The notes beneath the pieces were generated by a model that saw nothing but the letters and a program-made list of their open reading frames with translations, was not told the DNA's origin and searched no databases. The position numbers and the translations under genes are program-made. A DNA stretch of 57,884 bases from positions 1 to 57,884 of the forward strand of contig JAFGEL010000106.1 in the NCBI GenBank assembly GCA_016931615.1. The letters are read 5' to 3'. The stretch is from Desulfuromonadales bacterium. Lineage in GTDB: Bacteria > Desulfobacterota > Desulfuromonadia > Desulfuromonadales > Geopsychrobacteraceae. Shown one piece after another: positions 7,617-16,735 of the stretch. Position 1 is the first letter of the stretch. Each line of letters begins with the position of its first letter.

Positions 7617-10600
7617 TGTTGCGCATAAACAAACTCATCTTTTTATTGGCGACGACTACCCTTTTCTGCATTATTCCTGGGGACGTCTTTGCTGATTATG
7701 AATTCTACACCTATGATGGTTACGAGCCCATCCAACGGGCCTTTACGGCCTTAGCACATATTTTTGCTTCATCAGAAATTTACGCCCTTGCTGGTGTCGC
7801 CTGTGTTGTAGGATGCATCGCTGCCGGCGGTCTTGCTATCTACCAGGCCCCAAGCAATGGTGGTGCCGGACTTATCCACGCCTTTATTGCACCAACCGTT
7901 GGCTTGGCTCTTTTTGTCTCTTTGTTTGCCCCAGATGACAATCTTCATATCTTTGACAAGGAACAGGGTGTGTTCACGACGGTTGCCGATGTTCCGATCG
8001 GAGTGGCGATAGTTGCTTCGTCACTGAATCAGATTGAGCGGGGTATTATCGATCTGATCGAAACCGTGTACCCCGGAGTTGAGGAAGCCAGTGGGGCCAT
8101 GACAATCATGACCTCGGCAGAACTATTCAAAGTGACGAACGTTGATGCACACTTAGACCAGTCGATCAGGTCTTATGTCGGAGACTGTGTTCTCTTTGAA
8201 ATAACCTTGCCAGCCACGACTTTAAGCTTGGAAACTTTACGTTCGACACCTGATTTCATGCCGGAATTGGCCAAGGCACAGAATCCCGCTATTTTTACAA
8301 GGTATTATGACGCCGCCAATCCCGGCGGAATAACTAGAACCTGTACCCAATCGTGGACCTCTATTGCGACAACACTTAATGACAATACGACCTTTGCAAA
8401 CGCTCTTGCGGCTGCATGCGGTCGAGCGAAATTCGATGCCACCGACCCCACATCGCTGGCTAATTGCCGCGGAAAGATTGATAGTTTTTTTGGTGGTGGC
8501 GGCACTGGGGAAGTCACCGGTTATGGGAATGCTGAACAAGTAATACGTCATAACCTGCTGGCCAGTGCGATTATGCACGTCGCTCGGGACGTGCCGGCCG
8601 GCGCCGCAATTCAAACGCTGGCCATGAAAGACGCAACAACCGGAGGTTTTTCCAGTTTTATAGCAGCCAATGAGCTTTTGCCTATTTTCAAAGCCGGCAT
8701 GATGTCTATCGCAATCGGCTTGATTCCTTTTGTGGGTATTTTTATTGCCTCGAATCTTGCGGGCCGGGCGCTCTCTTTTATTGTTGGCATTTTCGTTTAC
8801 CTCGCCGCATGGGGGGTTGCTGATGCGGTCGTGACCGCATCAGCCGCGCCTTTTATCAATGACATGTTCGCATCAATGCGTGAAGGTCAGTTTGGGCTCG
8901 AAACAATGCTGGCCTTCCCTGACACGGCGACTAAAACGGCAGCCATTTACGGGAGCCTACGTTCTATGGGGGCACTCTTTGCCGGCGCCATCTCCTTTAT
9001 GCTGGTCAAGTTCGGCAGTAACTTCATGGCCGGTGCGGCAGGTCAGATCGGCGGTCAAATGACCTCCGCAGGGCGTGCAGGGGGCGTTTTGGCTTCCCCG
9101 GAAGGGCGTGCCCAGGTGATGACCTCGATGACGAATGCCGTCGGCACAAGCAATCTCGCGGCATCAAACAGTTTTGCCACGTTGGCGGATCAAAGCTATT
9201 TTGACAAACAGATGGGTGTTGCTCGCTATCAAGCTGGTATGCAGGCCGGGGAAAACAACAATATTCACGGGATAAAATCCGTTGCTGCGGCAATTGCTGG
9301 TGCCGGTCCTCAGGGGAGAGGCGTTGCCTTAACAGCTGGAGATTCTCTAGTTAGCCAATCTGTTGGACCAGGAGGGGCACCTCTCTTTACCCAAAAAACT
9401 TCAATGAGTGGTGATTGGCAGCGGGTAGCAACTACCGGACCGAACGGGCAGAGTGGTTTTACAAATTCGACAAGCGGCGTTGGTCAGCTTTCCTTTGATA
9501 GCGCAGGTCAACTTACCGGAGCCAGCGTTAACGGCATAGGCAACGTCAGCATGTCAGAACAGGAAAGATCATCACTTATAAAACAGGGCTCCGACGCCTT
9601 GTCAACAAGCACCAACCTGACACAGGGGATAAGGGCTGCGGTGAACTCTAGCAGCGATGTTTCGGCCAGTACCGTTATGGCTGACAAGTTGGAAAACAGT
9701 CTGGCAGAAAACACCTCGCAATCGATCAAAGACGGTTCTTTGTTTAAGGGTGTTAAGAGTCAGGACATGCAGTCAAAACTCACAGGCGCATTGCAAGCAC
9801 AACTAACTGGAGGCACACCGGGGCAAAGCCTGTTTGGTTTTGGTGCTTCAGTTAGGGCTCTGGGCGAAGGAAAATATGAATTTACCGGGGCGGATGGGAA
9901 ATCGCAAGAATTTTCGGCCTCCGCTGAAGATGTCAGGGCGTTTCAGGAAAACTTTTCTCAAGTTAAGTCTCAGACCTTCAGCCAAATGGCAAGCACTCAA
10001 GATGGTCGACAGTTTCTGGCTGATGTTGCTCGCCAGGATTCTGCTTCCGGTGCCACTAATTATTTTGAATCGGCAAGCTATGATCAATCGTCGGCGAGAA
10101 CCGCAACAACGGACGAACAGGCACGTCTGGTTTCTTTCCATGCGCAAACGTCGCCCAACAATCCTGTTGCGGATCGAAATAGCCCTGAGAGTAAGGAGTG
10201 GGCAGCGACTGATATCAACAGAATGAACACTTTTCCGTCACAGCAAGGACGGAGCGAATTTCAAAGTCTGTGGTCACGCTTTTCGTCGAGCCAGCCCGCG
10301 TCCTCTGTGGGGGGTGTTGTTCAAGACAAAATCCAAACAACAGAAAATGTTGTCCACGAAAACACAGGCCAAATAATGCAGCAAACATCTCCAGATCTGC
10401 AAACAGCAACAACCCGGACAGGGCAAGCAGGGACCAATGTTGACAATAATACCGCTCCAAAAATGCCAGAACCTGTTGCGAATTCCATTATTCCCCCCCT
10501 GCGAGCGCCCGACAAGGCGGCTTTTGAGGCCGATGCCCAGGGGCATAAAAAATCTATGGATGCTGCGCCGATAGTAACAGACGCGGTCCAAGCGGGCTAT

Positions 10601-10912
10601 AATCAACTAATAGCCAAACCCTTATCTTTAACCACTCCTCTAAAACCCGTACTCAGTGACAGCCAGGATCCAAAGGTTGGTGACCATAAGACCTATGTTG
10701 GCGGTTATGCCAATGGCACTGCTCAAGCCCGACAGGCGGAATCTGCAGAACAGTCATCATTTAATCAAAGCGCGAATTATATCAATGGTTCAGGTCAAAC
10801 GCAGCCAACAGAAACTCCGAAACAAACTGGTGGCGAAGATCTCATGGCGGCGATGAATCCGAGTGCTGAGTATGGTAAAGGGAATGGAATGCCTTGGGGT
10901 CGGCAGAGGTGA
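7616..10912 (+). CDS. traG: TraG mating-pair stabilization/pilus assembly protein
   Basis: A 1098-residue protein, somewhat longer than F TraG. The N-terminal part contains a signal-like segment and several membrane helices: about residues 55-105, then a cluster roughly 355-465 with IGLIPFVGIFIASNLAGRAL. The long C-terminal half is hydrophilic, rich in Ser, Gln, Thr and Gly, and lacks hydrophobic segments, as expected of the TraG periplasmic or recipient-contacting region. N-terminal TraG is needed for pilus assembly; the C-terminal region mediates mating-pair stabilization and, in F, entry exclusion. It closes the transfer operon and is followed by a long hairpin. Confidence 0.87.
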   Translation: MLRINKLIFLLATTTLFCIIPGDVFADYEFYTYDGYEPIQRAFTALAHIFASSEIYALAGVACVVGCIAAGGLAIYQAPSNGGAGLIHAFIAPTVGLALFVSLFAPDDNLHIFDKEQGVFTTVADVPIGVAIVASSLNQIERGIIDLIETVYPGVEEASGAMTIMTSAELFKVTNVDAHLDQSIRSYVGDCVLFEITLPATTLSLETLRSTPDFMPELAKAQNPAIFTRYYDAANPGGITRTCTQSWTSIATTLNDNTTFANALAAACGRAKFDATDPTSLANCRGKIDSFFGGGGTGEVTGYGNAEQVIRHNLLASAIMHVARDVPAGAAIQTLAMKDATTGGFSSFIAANELLPIFKAGMMSIAIGLIPFVGIFIASNLAGRALSFIVGIFVYLAAWGVADAVVTASAAPFINDMFASMREGQFGLETMLAFPDTATKTAAIYGSLRSMGALFAGAISFMLVKFGSNFMAGAAGQIGGQMTSAGRAGGVLASPEGRAQVMTSMTNAVGTSNLAASNSFATLADQSYFDKQMGVARYQAGMQAGENNNIHGIKSVAAAIAGAGPQGRGVALTAGDSLVSQSVGPGGAPLFTQKTSMSGDWQRVATTGPNGQSGFTNSTSGVGQLSFDSAGQLTGASVNGIGNVSMSEQERSSLIKQGSDALSTSTNLTQGIRAAVNSSSDVSASTVMADKLENSLAENTSQSIKDGSLFKGVKSQDMQSKLTGALQAQLTGGTPGQSLFGFGASVRALGEGKYEFTGADGKSQEFSASAEDVRAFQENFSQVKSQTFSQMASTQDGRQFLADVARQDSASGATNYFESASYDQSSARTATTDEQARLVSFHAQTSPNNPVADRNSPESKEWAATDINRMNTFPSQQGRSEFQSLWSRFSSSQPASSVGGVVQDKIQTTENVVHENTGQIMQQTSPDLQTATTRTGQAGTNVDNNTAPKMPEPVANSIIPPLRAPDKAAFEADAQGHKKSMDAAPIVTDAVQAGYNQLIAKPLSLTTPLKPVLSDSQDPKVGDHKTYVGGYANGTAQARQAESAEQSSFNQSANYINGSGQTQPTETPKQTGGEDLMAAMNPSAEYGKGNGMPWGRQR

Positions 10913-10919
10913 ATTGAAT

Positions 10920-10967
10920 TATGATATAGCCCTCAAAGAGTAAAAATGTCTTCGGGGCTATATCATA
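10920..10967. terminator. Long hairpin after traG, probable bidirectional terminator
   Basis: TATGATATAGCCC (10920-10932) and GGGCTATATCATA (10955-10967) are perfect 13-bp arms around a 22-nt loop. The hairpin sits between the stop of traG and the stop of the convergent small gene on the other strand. It is followed by AT-rich sequence but no long T run. Confidence 0.6.
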
Positions 10968-10973
10968 GATATT

Positions 10974-11225
10974 TTAGTCTGAAGTTATTGCAAAACCTGT
11001 TTCGTCTTCGCCCATAAAAGAGGAGCTACAAAACTGTTTTGTGTGATGAAGAGGGTCGTCCTTTTCTTGGTTAATTGCCAAACGAAAATTTTGGTCTTTG
11101 ACGTTTCGTTTCTCCGCCTGATCTGCTTCAAACGATAGCGCTTCTTCCCGTGCCAGATCATCGACAAAAACCTGGTCATCCCCAAAGCCAGTGAACATTT
11201 CTTTTAACATTTTCTTCAAAAACAT
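10974..11225 (-). CDS. Small acidic hypothetical protein
   Basis: 83 residues from ATG 11225, chosen over a longer frame because AGGAGG lies 7 nt upstream. The sequence starts MFLKKMLKEMFTGFGDD, then becomes strongly charged (EEALSFEADQAEKRNVKDQ) with no signal peptide or membrane helix. No family recognised. It is convergent with traG, shares the hairpin at 10920-10967, and lies next to a GGDEF remnant, so it is probably part of the accessory block. Confidence 0.5.
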   Translation of the reverse strand: MFLKKMLKEMFTGFGDDQVFVDDLAREEALSFEADQAEKRNVKDQNFRLAINQEKDDPLHHTKQFCSSSFMGEDETGFAITSD

Positions 11226-11262
11226 CTTTGCCTCCTTTCGAGGCTCGGCAAAAAACACTCTT

Positions 11263-11529
11263 CTATGCCTTGATTTTCTCGCAAATCTCTGCATTTGTCA
11301 AAATTTTCTCTTGACAGGACGGCCGCCGTTGTTTTTTGCGCTGCTTCTGACCGTACATTTCCCGGTCTGCAGCCTTTAAAACGGTGCGGGGGGTTTCTCC
11401 GTCATCCGGATAAATCCCAATGCCCAGGCTCGCGGTGAGATTCACGCTGACGCCTTCGCCAAGCTCAAATGGCGAGGAGAAAACCTGCCCGATTTTTTCC
11501 TTGATGCGCCAGGGACCGTCAGCCTTTAT
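11263..11529 (-). pseudogene. GGDEF-domain remnant (diguanylate cyclase 3' fragment)
   Basis: The minus-strand frame from 11529 to the stop at 11263 encodes only the end of a GGDEF domain. It contains KIGQVFSSPFELGEGVSV, then TASLGIGIYPDDGET and KAADREMYGQK, which match the final strands and helix of diguanylate cyclases. The catalytic GGDEF signature and everything upstream are missing: an in-frame stop sits at 11532 and no start with a ribosome-binding site is seen. It is a degraded leftover at the junction between the conjugative block and comM. The next 200 bases (11530-11729) hold no convincing gene. Confidence 0.75.
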
Positions 11530-11729
11530 TTATTCTACAAGAGCATCCCAGGACGAGCCTTTACTCTTAAGTGTGTCGAAGAGAATCTGACCGCCCTAGC
11601 AGCCCAAGAGAAAAGAGGGGCTTTTCCCCATTTCCGATAGGGCAAAGAGCGCCATTTCCCCCGGAACGACAGCCAAATTCAGACTGCGCCCTCATATCAT
11701 CGCCGATTCCACAACGATATCTTTTCCCC

Positions 11730-13259
11730 TCACCCCAGTTTGCGATCCAGGCCTCGGTACTGAATCGCCTCCGCCAGATGCGGTTGCCGGATGTTTTCCT
11801 CGCCCGCCAGGTCGGCAATGGTCCGTGCCACCTTGAGAATCCGGCTGTAAGAACGCGCCGACACGCCGAGTTTATCAACCACCATCTCCAGCAGTTTTTG
11901 CCCGGCTTCATCAAGCGGACAGAACTTGCGGATATGTCGGGCAGCCATGGCAGAATTCGCATGCAGGCCATAAGGGGTTAGCCGCTCTCGTTGGATCGTG
12001 CGCGCTGCTTCGACCCGGACTCTGATTGTCGCTGATGATTCCCCTTCGACTGAATCGGTCAGATCCTTGTGCGGCACCCTTGGAACCTCGATCTGCAAAT
12101 CGATTCTGTCGAGCAGTGGACCGGAGAGTCGCTGCCGATACCGTTGGATGTCGTGCGGTGTACAAGTACATAAGTTATTGAAATCACCGAGAAATCCGCA
12201 CTTGCAGGGATTCATGGCGGCGACCAGCATGAAGTTGGCGGGATAAGTCAAACTGAGAGCGGCACGACTGATACTCACCTGACCATCCTCCAGAGGCTGG
12301 CGCAGCATCTCCAGAACATTCTTTTTAAATTCAGGAAACTCATCAAGAAACAGAATGCCGCGATGCGCCAGGGAAACCTCTCCAGGCCGGGGATAAGTTC
12401 CGCCGCCGATCAGACCGGCATCGGAAATGGTGTGGTGGGGGGATCTGAAGGGGCGGCGACGCACCAGAGCATTATGCCGAGAGAGCAGTCCGGCAACGGA
12501 ATGAATTTTCGTGGTCTCCAGGGCCTCTTCAAAGGAAAAATCAGGTAAAATCGTCGGTAGCCGCCTGGCCAGCATGGTTTTACCGCTCCCGGGCGGACCG
12601 ATCATCAGGATGTTATGGGCACCCGCAGCGGCAACTTCTAGAGCTCTTTTAACGTGCTCCTGACCACGAACCTCAGCGAGATCGTCATGATCCCCGGTAC
12701 TCTGCGGCTCAGTCAGAACGGTGTTCACCTGGTAAGGTTCAGGCTTAGTTTCACCGTTTATCAGCGCAATCGCCTCACCAAGATCACGCACCGCATAAAC
12801 ATCGGAACCGGCGACAATAGCCCCTTCTTCGGCATTCTCTTCCGGCAGAATAAGTGCGTAATCTCCCCAGTCTCTGGCAGACACGGCAATCGGCAAGATT
12901 CCACGGACCGGCTTGACCCGGCCATCAAGCGAGAGCTCTCCCAGCAGAATATACCTCTTTAATTGGTCAGCGTTGACAATACCCGTCGCGCTGAGTAACC
13001 CGACGGCGATCGGCAGGTCAAATGCAGCACCATCTTTACGGATATCGGCGGGAGCGAGGTTGATGGTGATACGTCTGGCGGGAAAATCGTATCCTGAGTT
13101 TTTAATGGCTGACTTGACGCGGTCTTTACTTTCCCTGACCGCTCCTTCGGGGAGACCTACGGTTGAAAATTGCGGCAGACCCTGGGCAATATCGACTTCG
13201 ACTTCAACCGGGTAGGCATCGATACCGATCAATGCTCCCGACGTGACTTTGGCTAACAT
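11730..13259 (-). CDS. comM: YifB/ComM family Mg-chelatase-like AAA+ ATPase
   Basis: 509 residues, the usual family length. The start is ATG 13259 behind a GGGGGGAG site; the product begins MLAKVTSGALIGIDAYPVEV as in other ComM proteins. The N-terminal ChlI domain is followed by an AAA+ core with Walker A GPPGSGKT, LFLDEFPEF as Walker B, and a C-terminal domain with RAYSRILKVARTIADL. ComM is a hexameric helicase that promotes branch migration of incoming DNA during transformation; homologues occur in many species not known to be competent. It is the first core gene to the right of the accessory block. Confidence 0.93.
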   Translation of the reverse strand: MLAKVTSGALIGIDAYPVEVEVDIAQGLPQFSTVGLPEGAVRESKDRVKSAIKNSGYDFPARRITINLAPADIRKDGAAFDLPIAVGLLSATGIVNADQLKRYILLGELSLDGRVKPVRGILPIAVSARDWGDYALILPEENAEEGAIVAGSDVYAVRDLGEAIALINGETKPEPYQVNTVLTEPQSTGDHDDLAEVRGQEHVKRALEVAAAGAHNILMIGPPGSGKTMLARRLPTILPDFSFEEALETTKIHSVAGLLSRHNALVRRRPFRSPHHTISDAGLIGGGTYPRPGEVSLAHRGILFLDEFPEFKKNVLEMLRQPLEDGQVSISRAALSLTYPANFMLVAAMNPCKCGFLGDFNNLCTCTPHDIQRYRQRLSGPLLDRIDLQIEVPRVPHKDLTDSVEGESSATIRVRVEAARTIQRERLTPYGLHANSAMAARHIRKFCPLDEAGQKLLEMVVDKLGVSARSYSRILKVARTIADLAGEENIRQPHLAEAIQYRGLDRKLG

Positions 13260-13426
13260 CACTCTCCCCCCTCGAGCCGGATTTTTATGCAACAGCAGTT
13301 TATTTATTCAACAGCGATTAGACCGCAAGCACTATAGCTGCTAATATCTTTACCGATAAAATAATTTAGCATGATTTAAAAAATCAGCGAAAAATAAATT
13401 TTCTCTGCCGAAAGAAGGATGTTTTC

Positions 13427-13873
13427 ATGGATGATCTCAGCAATACCAACGAACCTCTGATCCAGTGGCTGCGTAAAGTGATTCACATGGCCGTGCGCCT
13501 GCTCGCTGTCCTCATGACAGCAGTTATTCTCTGGGGTGTTGCTGATGTCTTTCTGGTCCTATACGAAAAATTGATAGAGCCCCCGTTCATGATGCTGACC
13601 ATCAACGATATTCTCGCGACCTTTGGCGCCTTCATGGCGGTTTTGATCGCAATAGAAATTCTGGTGAACATCGTGATCTATCTTCGCGATGACGTCATCC
13701 ACGTTAAAATCGTTCTGGCAACAGCCTTGATGGCGATTGCCCGAAAGGTCATTATCATGGACTTCGACAAAATTTCTGCGGATTATGTCTGGGCAACGGG
13801 CGGAGTTACGCTCGCCATGGCGATTGCTTACTGGCTGGTCGTTTACTACACTGAACAAAAAGCCGGAAAGTGA
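13427..13873 (+). CDS. PsiE-like inner-membrane protein
   Basis: 148 residues with four predicted membrane helices (about 20-42, 55-80, 88-105 and 118-140), the PsiE (phosphate-starvation-inducible) layout. ATG 13427 follows GAAGGATG. Recognisable stretches are WGVADVFLVLYEKL, IEILVNIVIYLRDD and ATALMAIARKVI. Function of the family is unclear. It is monocistronic, divergent from comM and convergent with trxB across a strong terminator. No Pho box was recognised upstream. Confidence 0.78.
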   Translation: MDDLSNTNEPLIQWLRKVIHMAVRLLAVLMTAVILWGVADVFLVLYEKLIEPPFMMLTINDILATFGAFMAVLIAIEILVNIVIYLRDDVIHVKIVLATALMAIARKVIIMDFDKISADYVWATGGVTLAMAIAYWLVVYYTEQKAGK

Positions 13874-13886
13874 ACAGCTGAAGAGC

Positions 13887-13931
13887 AAAAGCCCCGGCCA
13901 CCTTGAAAAGAGGTGGGAACCCGGGGCTTTT
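13887..13931. terminator. Bidirectional intrinsic terminator between psiE-like gene and trxB
   Basis: AAAAGCCCCGG (13887-13897) pairs with CCGGGGCTTTT (13921-13931), extended internally by CCACCT/AGGTGG. The A and T flanks make it work on both strands, as expected between convergent genes. Confidence 0.9.
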
Positions 13932-13963
13932 AGAAGATATCTGAAGTGAATTCCGCTGAGTGG

Positions 13964-14902
13964 CTAAACCTGATGATCCAACTCGTCAATATACTTTTCA
14001 GCCATCACCGCGGCGACAGCACCATCTCCGACAGCCGTCGAAACCTGCTTGAGAACCGTGGTACGACAATCGCCGGCAGCATAAATCCCGGGAACTGAAG
14101 TCAGCGTATCCTCACCTGATTTGATGTACCCGTCTTCGTTCAACTCCAGCAGATCGGCAACAAAAGAGGTTGTCGGCGTCACCCCGACAGCGACGAACAT
14201 CCCCTGAATATCGATGGTGCGCGTTTCGCCGGTCTTCATATCGCGCAGCACCGCTCCCGTCAACCCGGAGTTATCCGACTCAAACTTCTCAACCACTGAG
14301 TTCCAGGCCATTTCAATCTTCTCGTTGGCCCTGATCCGGTCCTGAAGAATTTTTGTCGCGCGCAATTGATCACGCCGGTGCACCAGGGTCACCTTGCTGG
14401 CAAAACGGGTCAGATAAAGCGCTTCTTCAGCAGCCGTGTCACCCCCGCCGATTACGGCAATCGGGACATCGCGAAAAAAAGCTCCGTCGCAGGTCGCACA
14501 GTAGGACACCCCTTTACCGACCAGGGCTTCTTCTCCCTCAATACCGAGTTTACGCGCAACCACACCGGTAGCAATAATGATCGCCTTGGTTGTGATCTCC
14601 TTACCATCAACGATCAGTGTTTTCGTGTCGCCATTGTTGATGATCTTATCGACTGAGCCGTAGGCGGTCTCAAGACCAAACTCGACACAGTGCTCCTGAA
14701 AGCGCATCATCAGTTCAGGCCCCTCGATCCCTCCGGGAAAACCGGGCCAGTTTTCGACCAGCGTGGTCGTCATCATCTGGCCACCCATGATCATTTTTTC
14801 CAGCATCAGTGATTTCAGGCGCGCACGGGAAGCATAAAGCCCCGCAGTCATCCCGGCCGGTCCGCCACCAACAATCACAACGTCATAATCTGTTTCAAGC
14901 AT
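13964..14902 (-). CDS. trxB: Thioredoxin-disulfide reductase
   Basis: 312-residue FAD/NADPH flavoprotein that reduces thioredoxin. The N-terminal FAD-binding motif is VVIVGGGPAGMTAG, the redox pair is C135-A-T-C138 (YCATCDG), the NADPH site is GGGDTAAEEAL, and the C-terminal FAD motif is GIYAAGDCR. Length is normal for low-molecular-weight TrxB. Monocistronic, divergent from a small membrane protein gene. A thioredoxin system is also the usual electron source for methionine sulfoxide reductases elsewhere in this window, though those copies are exported. Confidence 0.95.
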   Translation of the reverse strand: MLETDYDVVIVGGGPAGMTAGLYASRARLKSLMLEKMIMGGQMMTTTLVENWPGFPGGIEGPELMMRFQEHCVEFGLETAYGSVDKIINNGDTKTLIVDGKEITTKAIIIATGVVARKLGIEGEEALVGKGVSYCATCDGAFFRDVPIAVIGGGDTAAEEALYLTRFASKVTLVHRRDQLRATKILQDRIRANEKIEMAWNSVVEKFESDNSGLTGAVLRDMKTGETRTIDIQGMFVAVGVTPTTSFVADLLELNEDGYIKSGEDTLTSVPGIYAAGDCRTTVLKQVSTAVGDGAVAAVMAEKYIDELDHQV

Positions 14903-15048
14903 ATCTTAAAAACTCCTCGGGTCTGAAATAACAAATGCGCATTCTTGCATATTCAACCTCAAAATGGAACACCTATAGGACAGATCAGTTCCTTGAATTT
15001 CAGCCGCACCACGGTTAGTATGCTTGCGTTGTGAAGGAGTTCATTCCG

Positions 15049-15399
15049 ATGCTTACATTATTCAAGTACTTTCTCTGGCTGGTCGTGATCATGGCCCTGA
15101 CGATCGGGTTTGACAGGCTAATGGTCCTGACTCCGCTGAACGCACCCGGGCTCAAAGAAACGCAGATCTTTTACACCGACTTGCGCGCCAGGGTACTCAA
15201 GCTTTTCGGTGCGCGTCCCGAGACAACAAAAGATGATATTGAAAACGTCATAGAACAATCGACCGCTGCAGGGCAAAAGGTGCCCGTCAAAACAACCCGC
15301 TACCTTTATGTTGATGACAGCGGAGCACTGCAGTTCGCCGACAGCCTGCAGCAGGTGCCGTTTAAATATCGTCAGAACGCTCAACCCCTGGCTGAATAG
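15049..15399 (+). CDS. Hypothetical single-pass membrane protein
   Basis: 116 residues from ATG 15049, chosen because GAAGGAG is spaced correctly before it; the GTG at 15031 overlaps that site. An N-terminal hydrophobic helix (about residues 5-25) is followed by a soluble domain ending in a strand-rich stretch (KTTRYLYVDDSGALQFADSL) that resembles DUF4124-like or small periplasmic modules, though not clearly. Five bases separate it from the downstream transporter, so the two are probably co-transcribed. Function unknown. Confidence 0.6.
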   Translation: MLTLFKYFLWLVVIMALTIGFDRLMVLTPLNAPGLKETQIFYTDLRARVLKLFGARPETTKDDIENVIEQSTAAGQKVPVKTTRYLYVDDSGALQFADSLQQVPFKYRQNAQPLAE

Positions 15400-15404
15400 T
15401 TATC

Positions 15405-16730
15405 ATGAAAAACCTGAAAAAGTATTTTTCCGGAATTCTCAGTACCGATGACAACCTGGACCGCGCTTGCCGGAGTATTCCTCCGGAATCCTGCCGCCAG
15501 GTGAAATGGAACTTCACAAGTAATGTTGCCAATGGCGCCGCCTCGAAACTGGCGGAACAGATCGCCGGACCTAACCTGATTCTGCCCTGGCTGTTTCAGG
15601 TTCTCGGCGCTCCGGTCTGGATGTTCGGCTTTCTGATGCCGATCAAGCAGAGCTGTTCGCTCTTCCCCCAGATGGTTGTTGCCGGCAGGATTCGTCAACT
15701 GGCTTTGCGTAAATGGGTGTGGGTTGGCTCGGGCCTGGTTCAGGCACTATGCCTGCTGATGATGATCCCTGTCGCCCTGTGGCTTCCTGCCACCGCCGGC
15801 GGATTTGTTTTACTGGGACTGCTGATCATTTTCAGCACCGCCAGCGGGACGGCTTCAGTCGCTTTTCAGGAAGTGCTGGGTAAAACCATCGATAAAGGTC
15901 AGCGTGGCAGCCTGCTGGCACGCAGAGCATTTATCGGCGGAATCCTGACCACGGCAGCTGGTCTGATTCTCAACCGTTTTCATGACACTCAGCAGGAATT
16001 GACTCCGATCCTGATTCTGCTGCTGCTGGCGGCTGCGCTCTGGGCCCTGGCAGCGCTCTTTTTTGCCCTGATTCGGGAATTCCCGGGAGCGGTGCAGGGT
16101 GGGCGCAACGCGATAGCTGAAACCAGGGCGGGACTGACCATCTTTCGCCAACACGCCGGCTATCGAAGTTTTTTACTCGCTCGCAGCCTGTTGCTCTCAG
16201 TCGAACTGGCGACGCCGTTTTTTGTCCTGCATGCCGGTCAATTGCTGGATCTTAAACTGCACAACATCGGCACGCTGGTGGTTGCCATCGGTCTGTCACA
16301 GATTCTCAGCAGCCCTTTCTGGGGTCGAATGGCTGATCAGACCAGCAAAAAAGTGATGACCCTCAGTGTCCTGATCGCCTTTGGAGCCGCACTTTTTGCT
16401 CTTTTCCTCGGGGCCATCCCTATATATTCATTACGTTATGGGGGCTACTTCATAGTCTTTGTGCTGTTCGGGCTGGCTGAAGCAGGAGTCCGCCTCGGGC
16501 GTAAAACCTACCTCGTTGATGCCGCCCCCGCAGATGAACGTGCAACTTATACCGCCTTCAGTAACAGTACTGTCGGCGTCATCGCGATCCTCAGCGGAAG
16601 CATCGGCATCATCGCCCAATGGCTGGGCACAACAGCGATCATCGCCGTGATTGCCGCTGTCATGCTGTTGGGCGTTGCTGCCTGCCGAAAAATGCCTGAA
16701 GCGGAAGAAATGCTCGAGAATCAGAACTGA
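15405..16730 (+). CDS. Major facilitator superfamily permease
   Basis: 441 residues with about twelve hydrophobic segments and the MFS cytoplasmic loop motif (GRMADQTSKKV, between helices 8 and 9). Before the first helix lies a soluble segment of roughly 60 residues that includes WNFTSNVANGAASKLAEQI. Substrate cannot be predicted; similar permeases occur in many anaerobes without assigned function. It follows the small membrane protein with a 5-base gap and converges on the amidase gene. Confidence 0.75.
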   Translation: MKNLKKYFSGILSTDDNLDRACRSIPPESCRQVKWNFTSNVANGAASKLAEQIAGPNLILPWLFQVLGAPVWMFGFLMPIKQSCSLFPQMVVAGRIRQLALRKWVWVGSGLVQALCLLMMIPVALWLPATAGGFVLLGLLIIFSTASGTASVAFQEVLGKTIDKGQRGSLLARRAFIGGILTTAAGLILNRFHDTQQELTPILILLLLAAALWALAALFFALIREFPGAVQGGRNAIAETRAGLTIFRQHAGYRSFLLARSLLLSVELATPFFVLHAGQLLDLKLHNIGTLVVAIGLSQILSSPFWGRMADQTSKKVMTLSVLIAFGAALFALFLGAIPIYSLRYGGYFIVFVLFGLAEAGVRLGRKTYLVDAAPADERATYTAFSNSTVGVIAILSGSIGIIAQWLGTTAIIAVIAAVMLLGVAACRKMPEAEEMLENQN

Positions 16731-16735
16731 AGAGC

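Noticed and set aside
11567-11971. 134-codon minus-strand frame overlapping the end of comM
   Set aside because: It mostly re-reads comM in another frame and its sequence has no family features; comM itself is clear.
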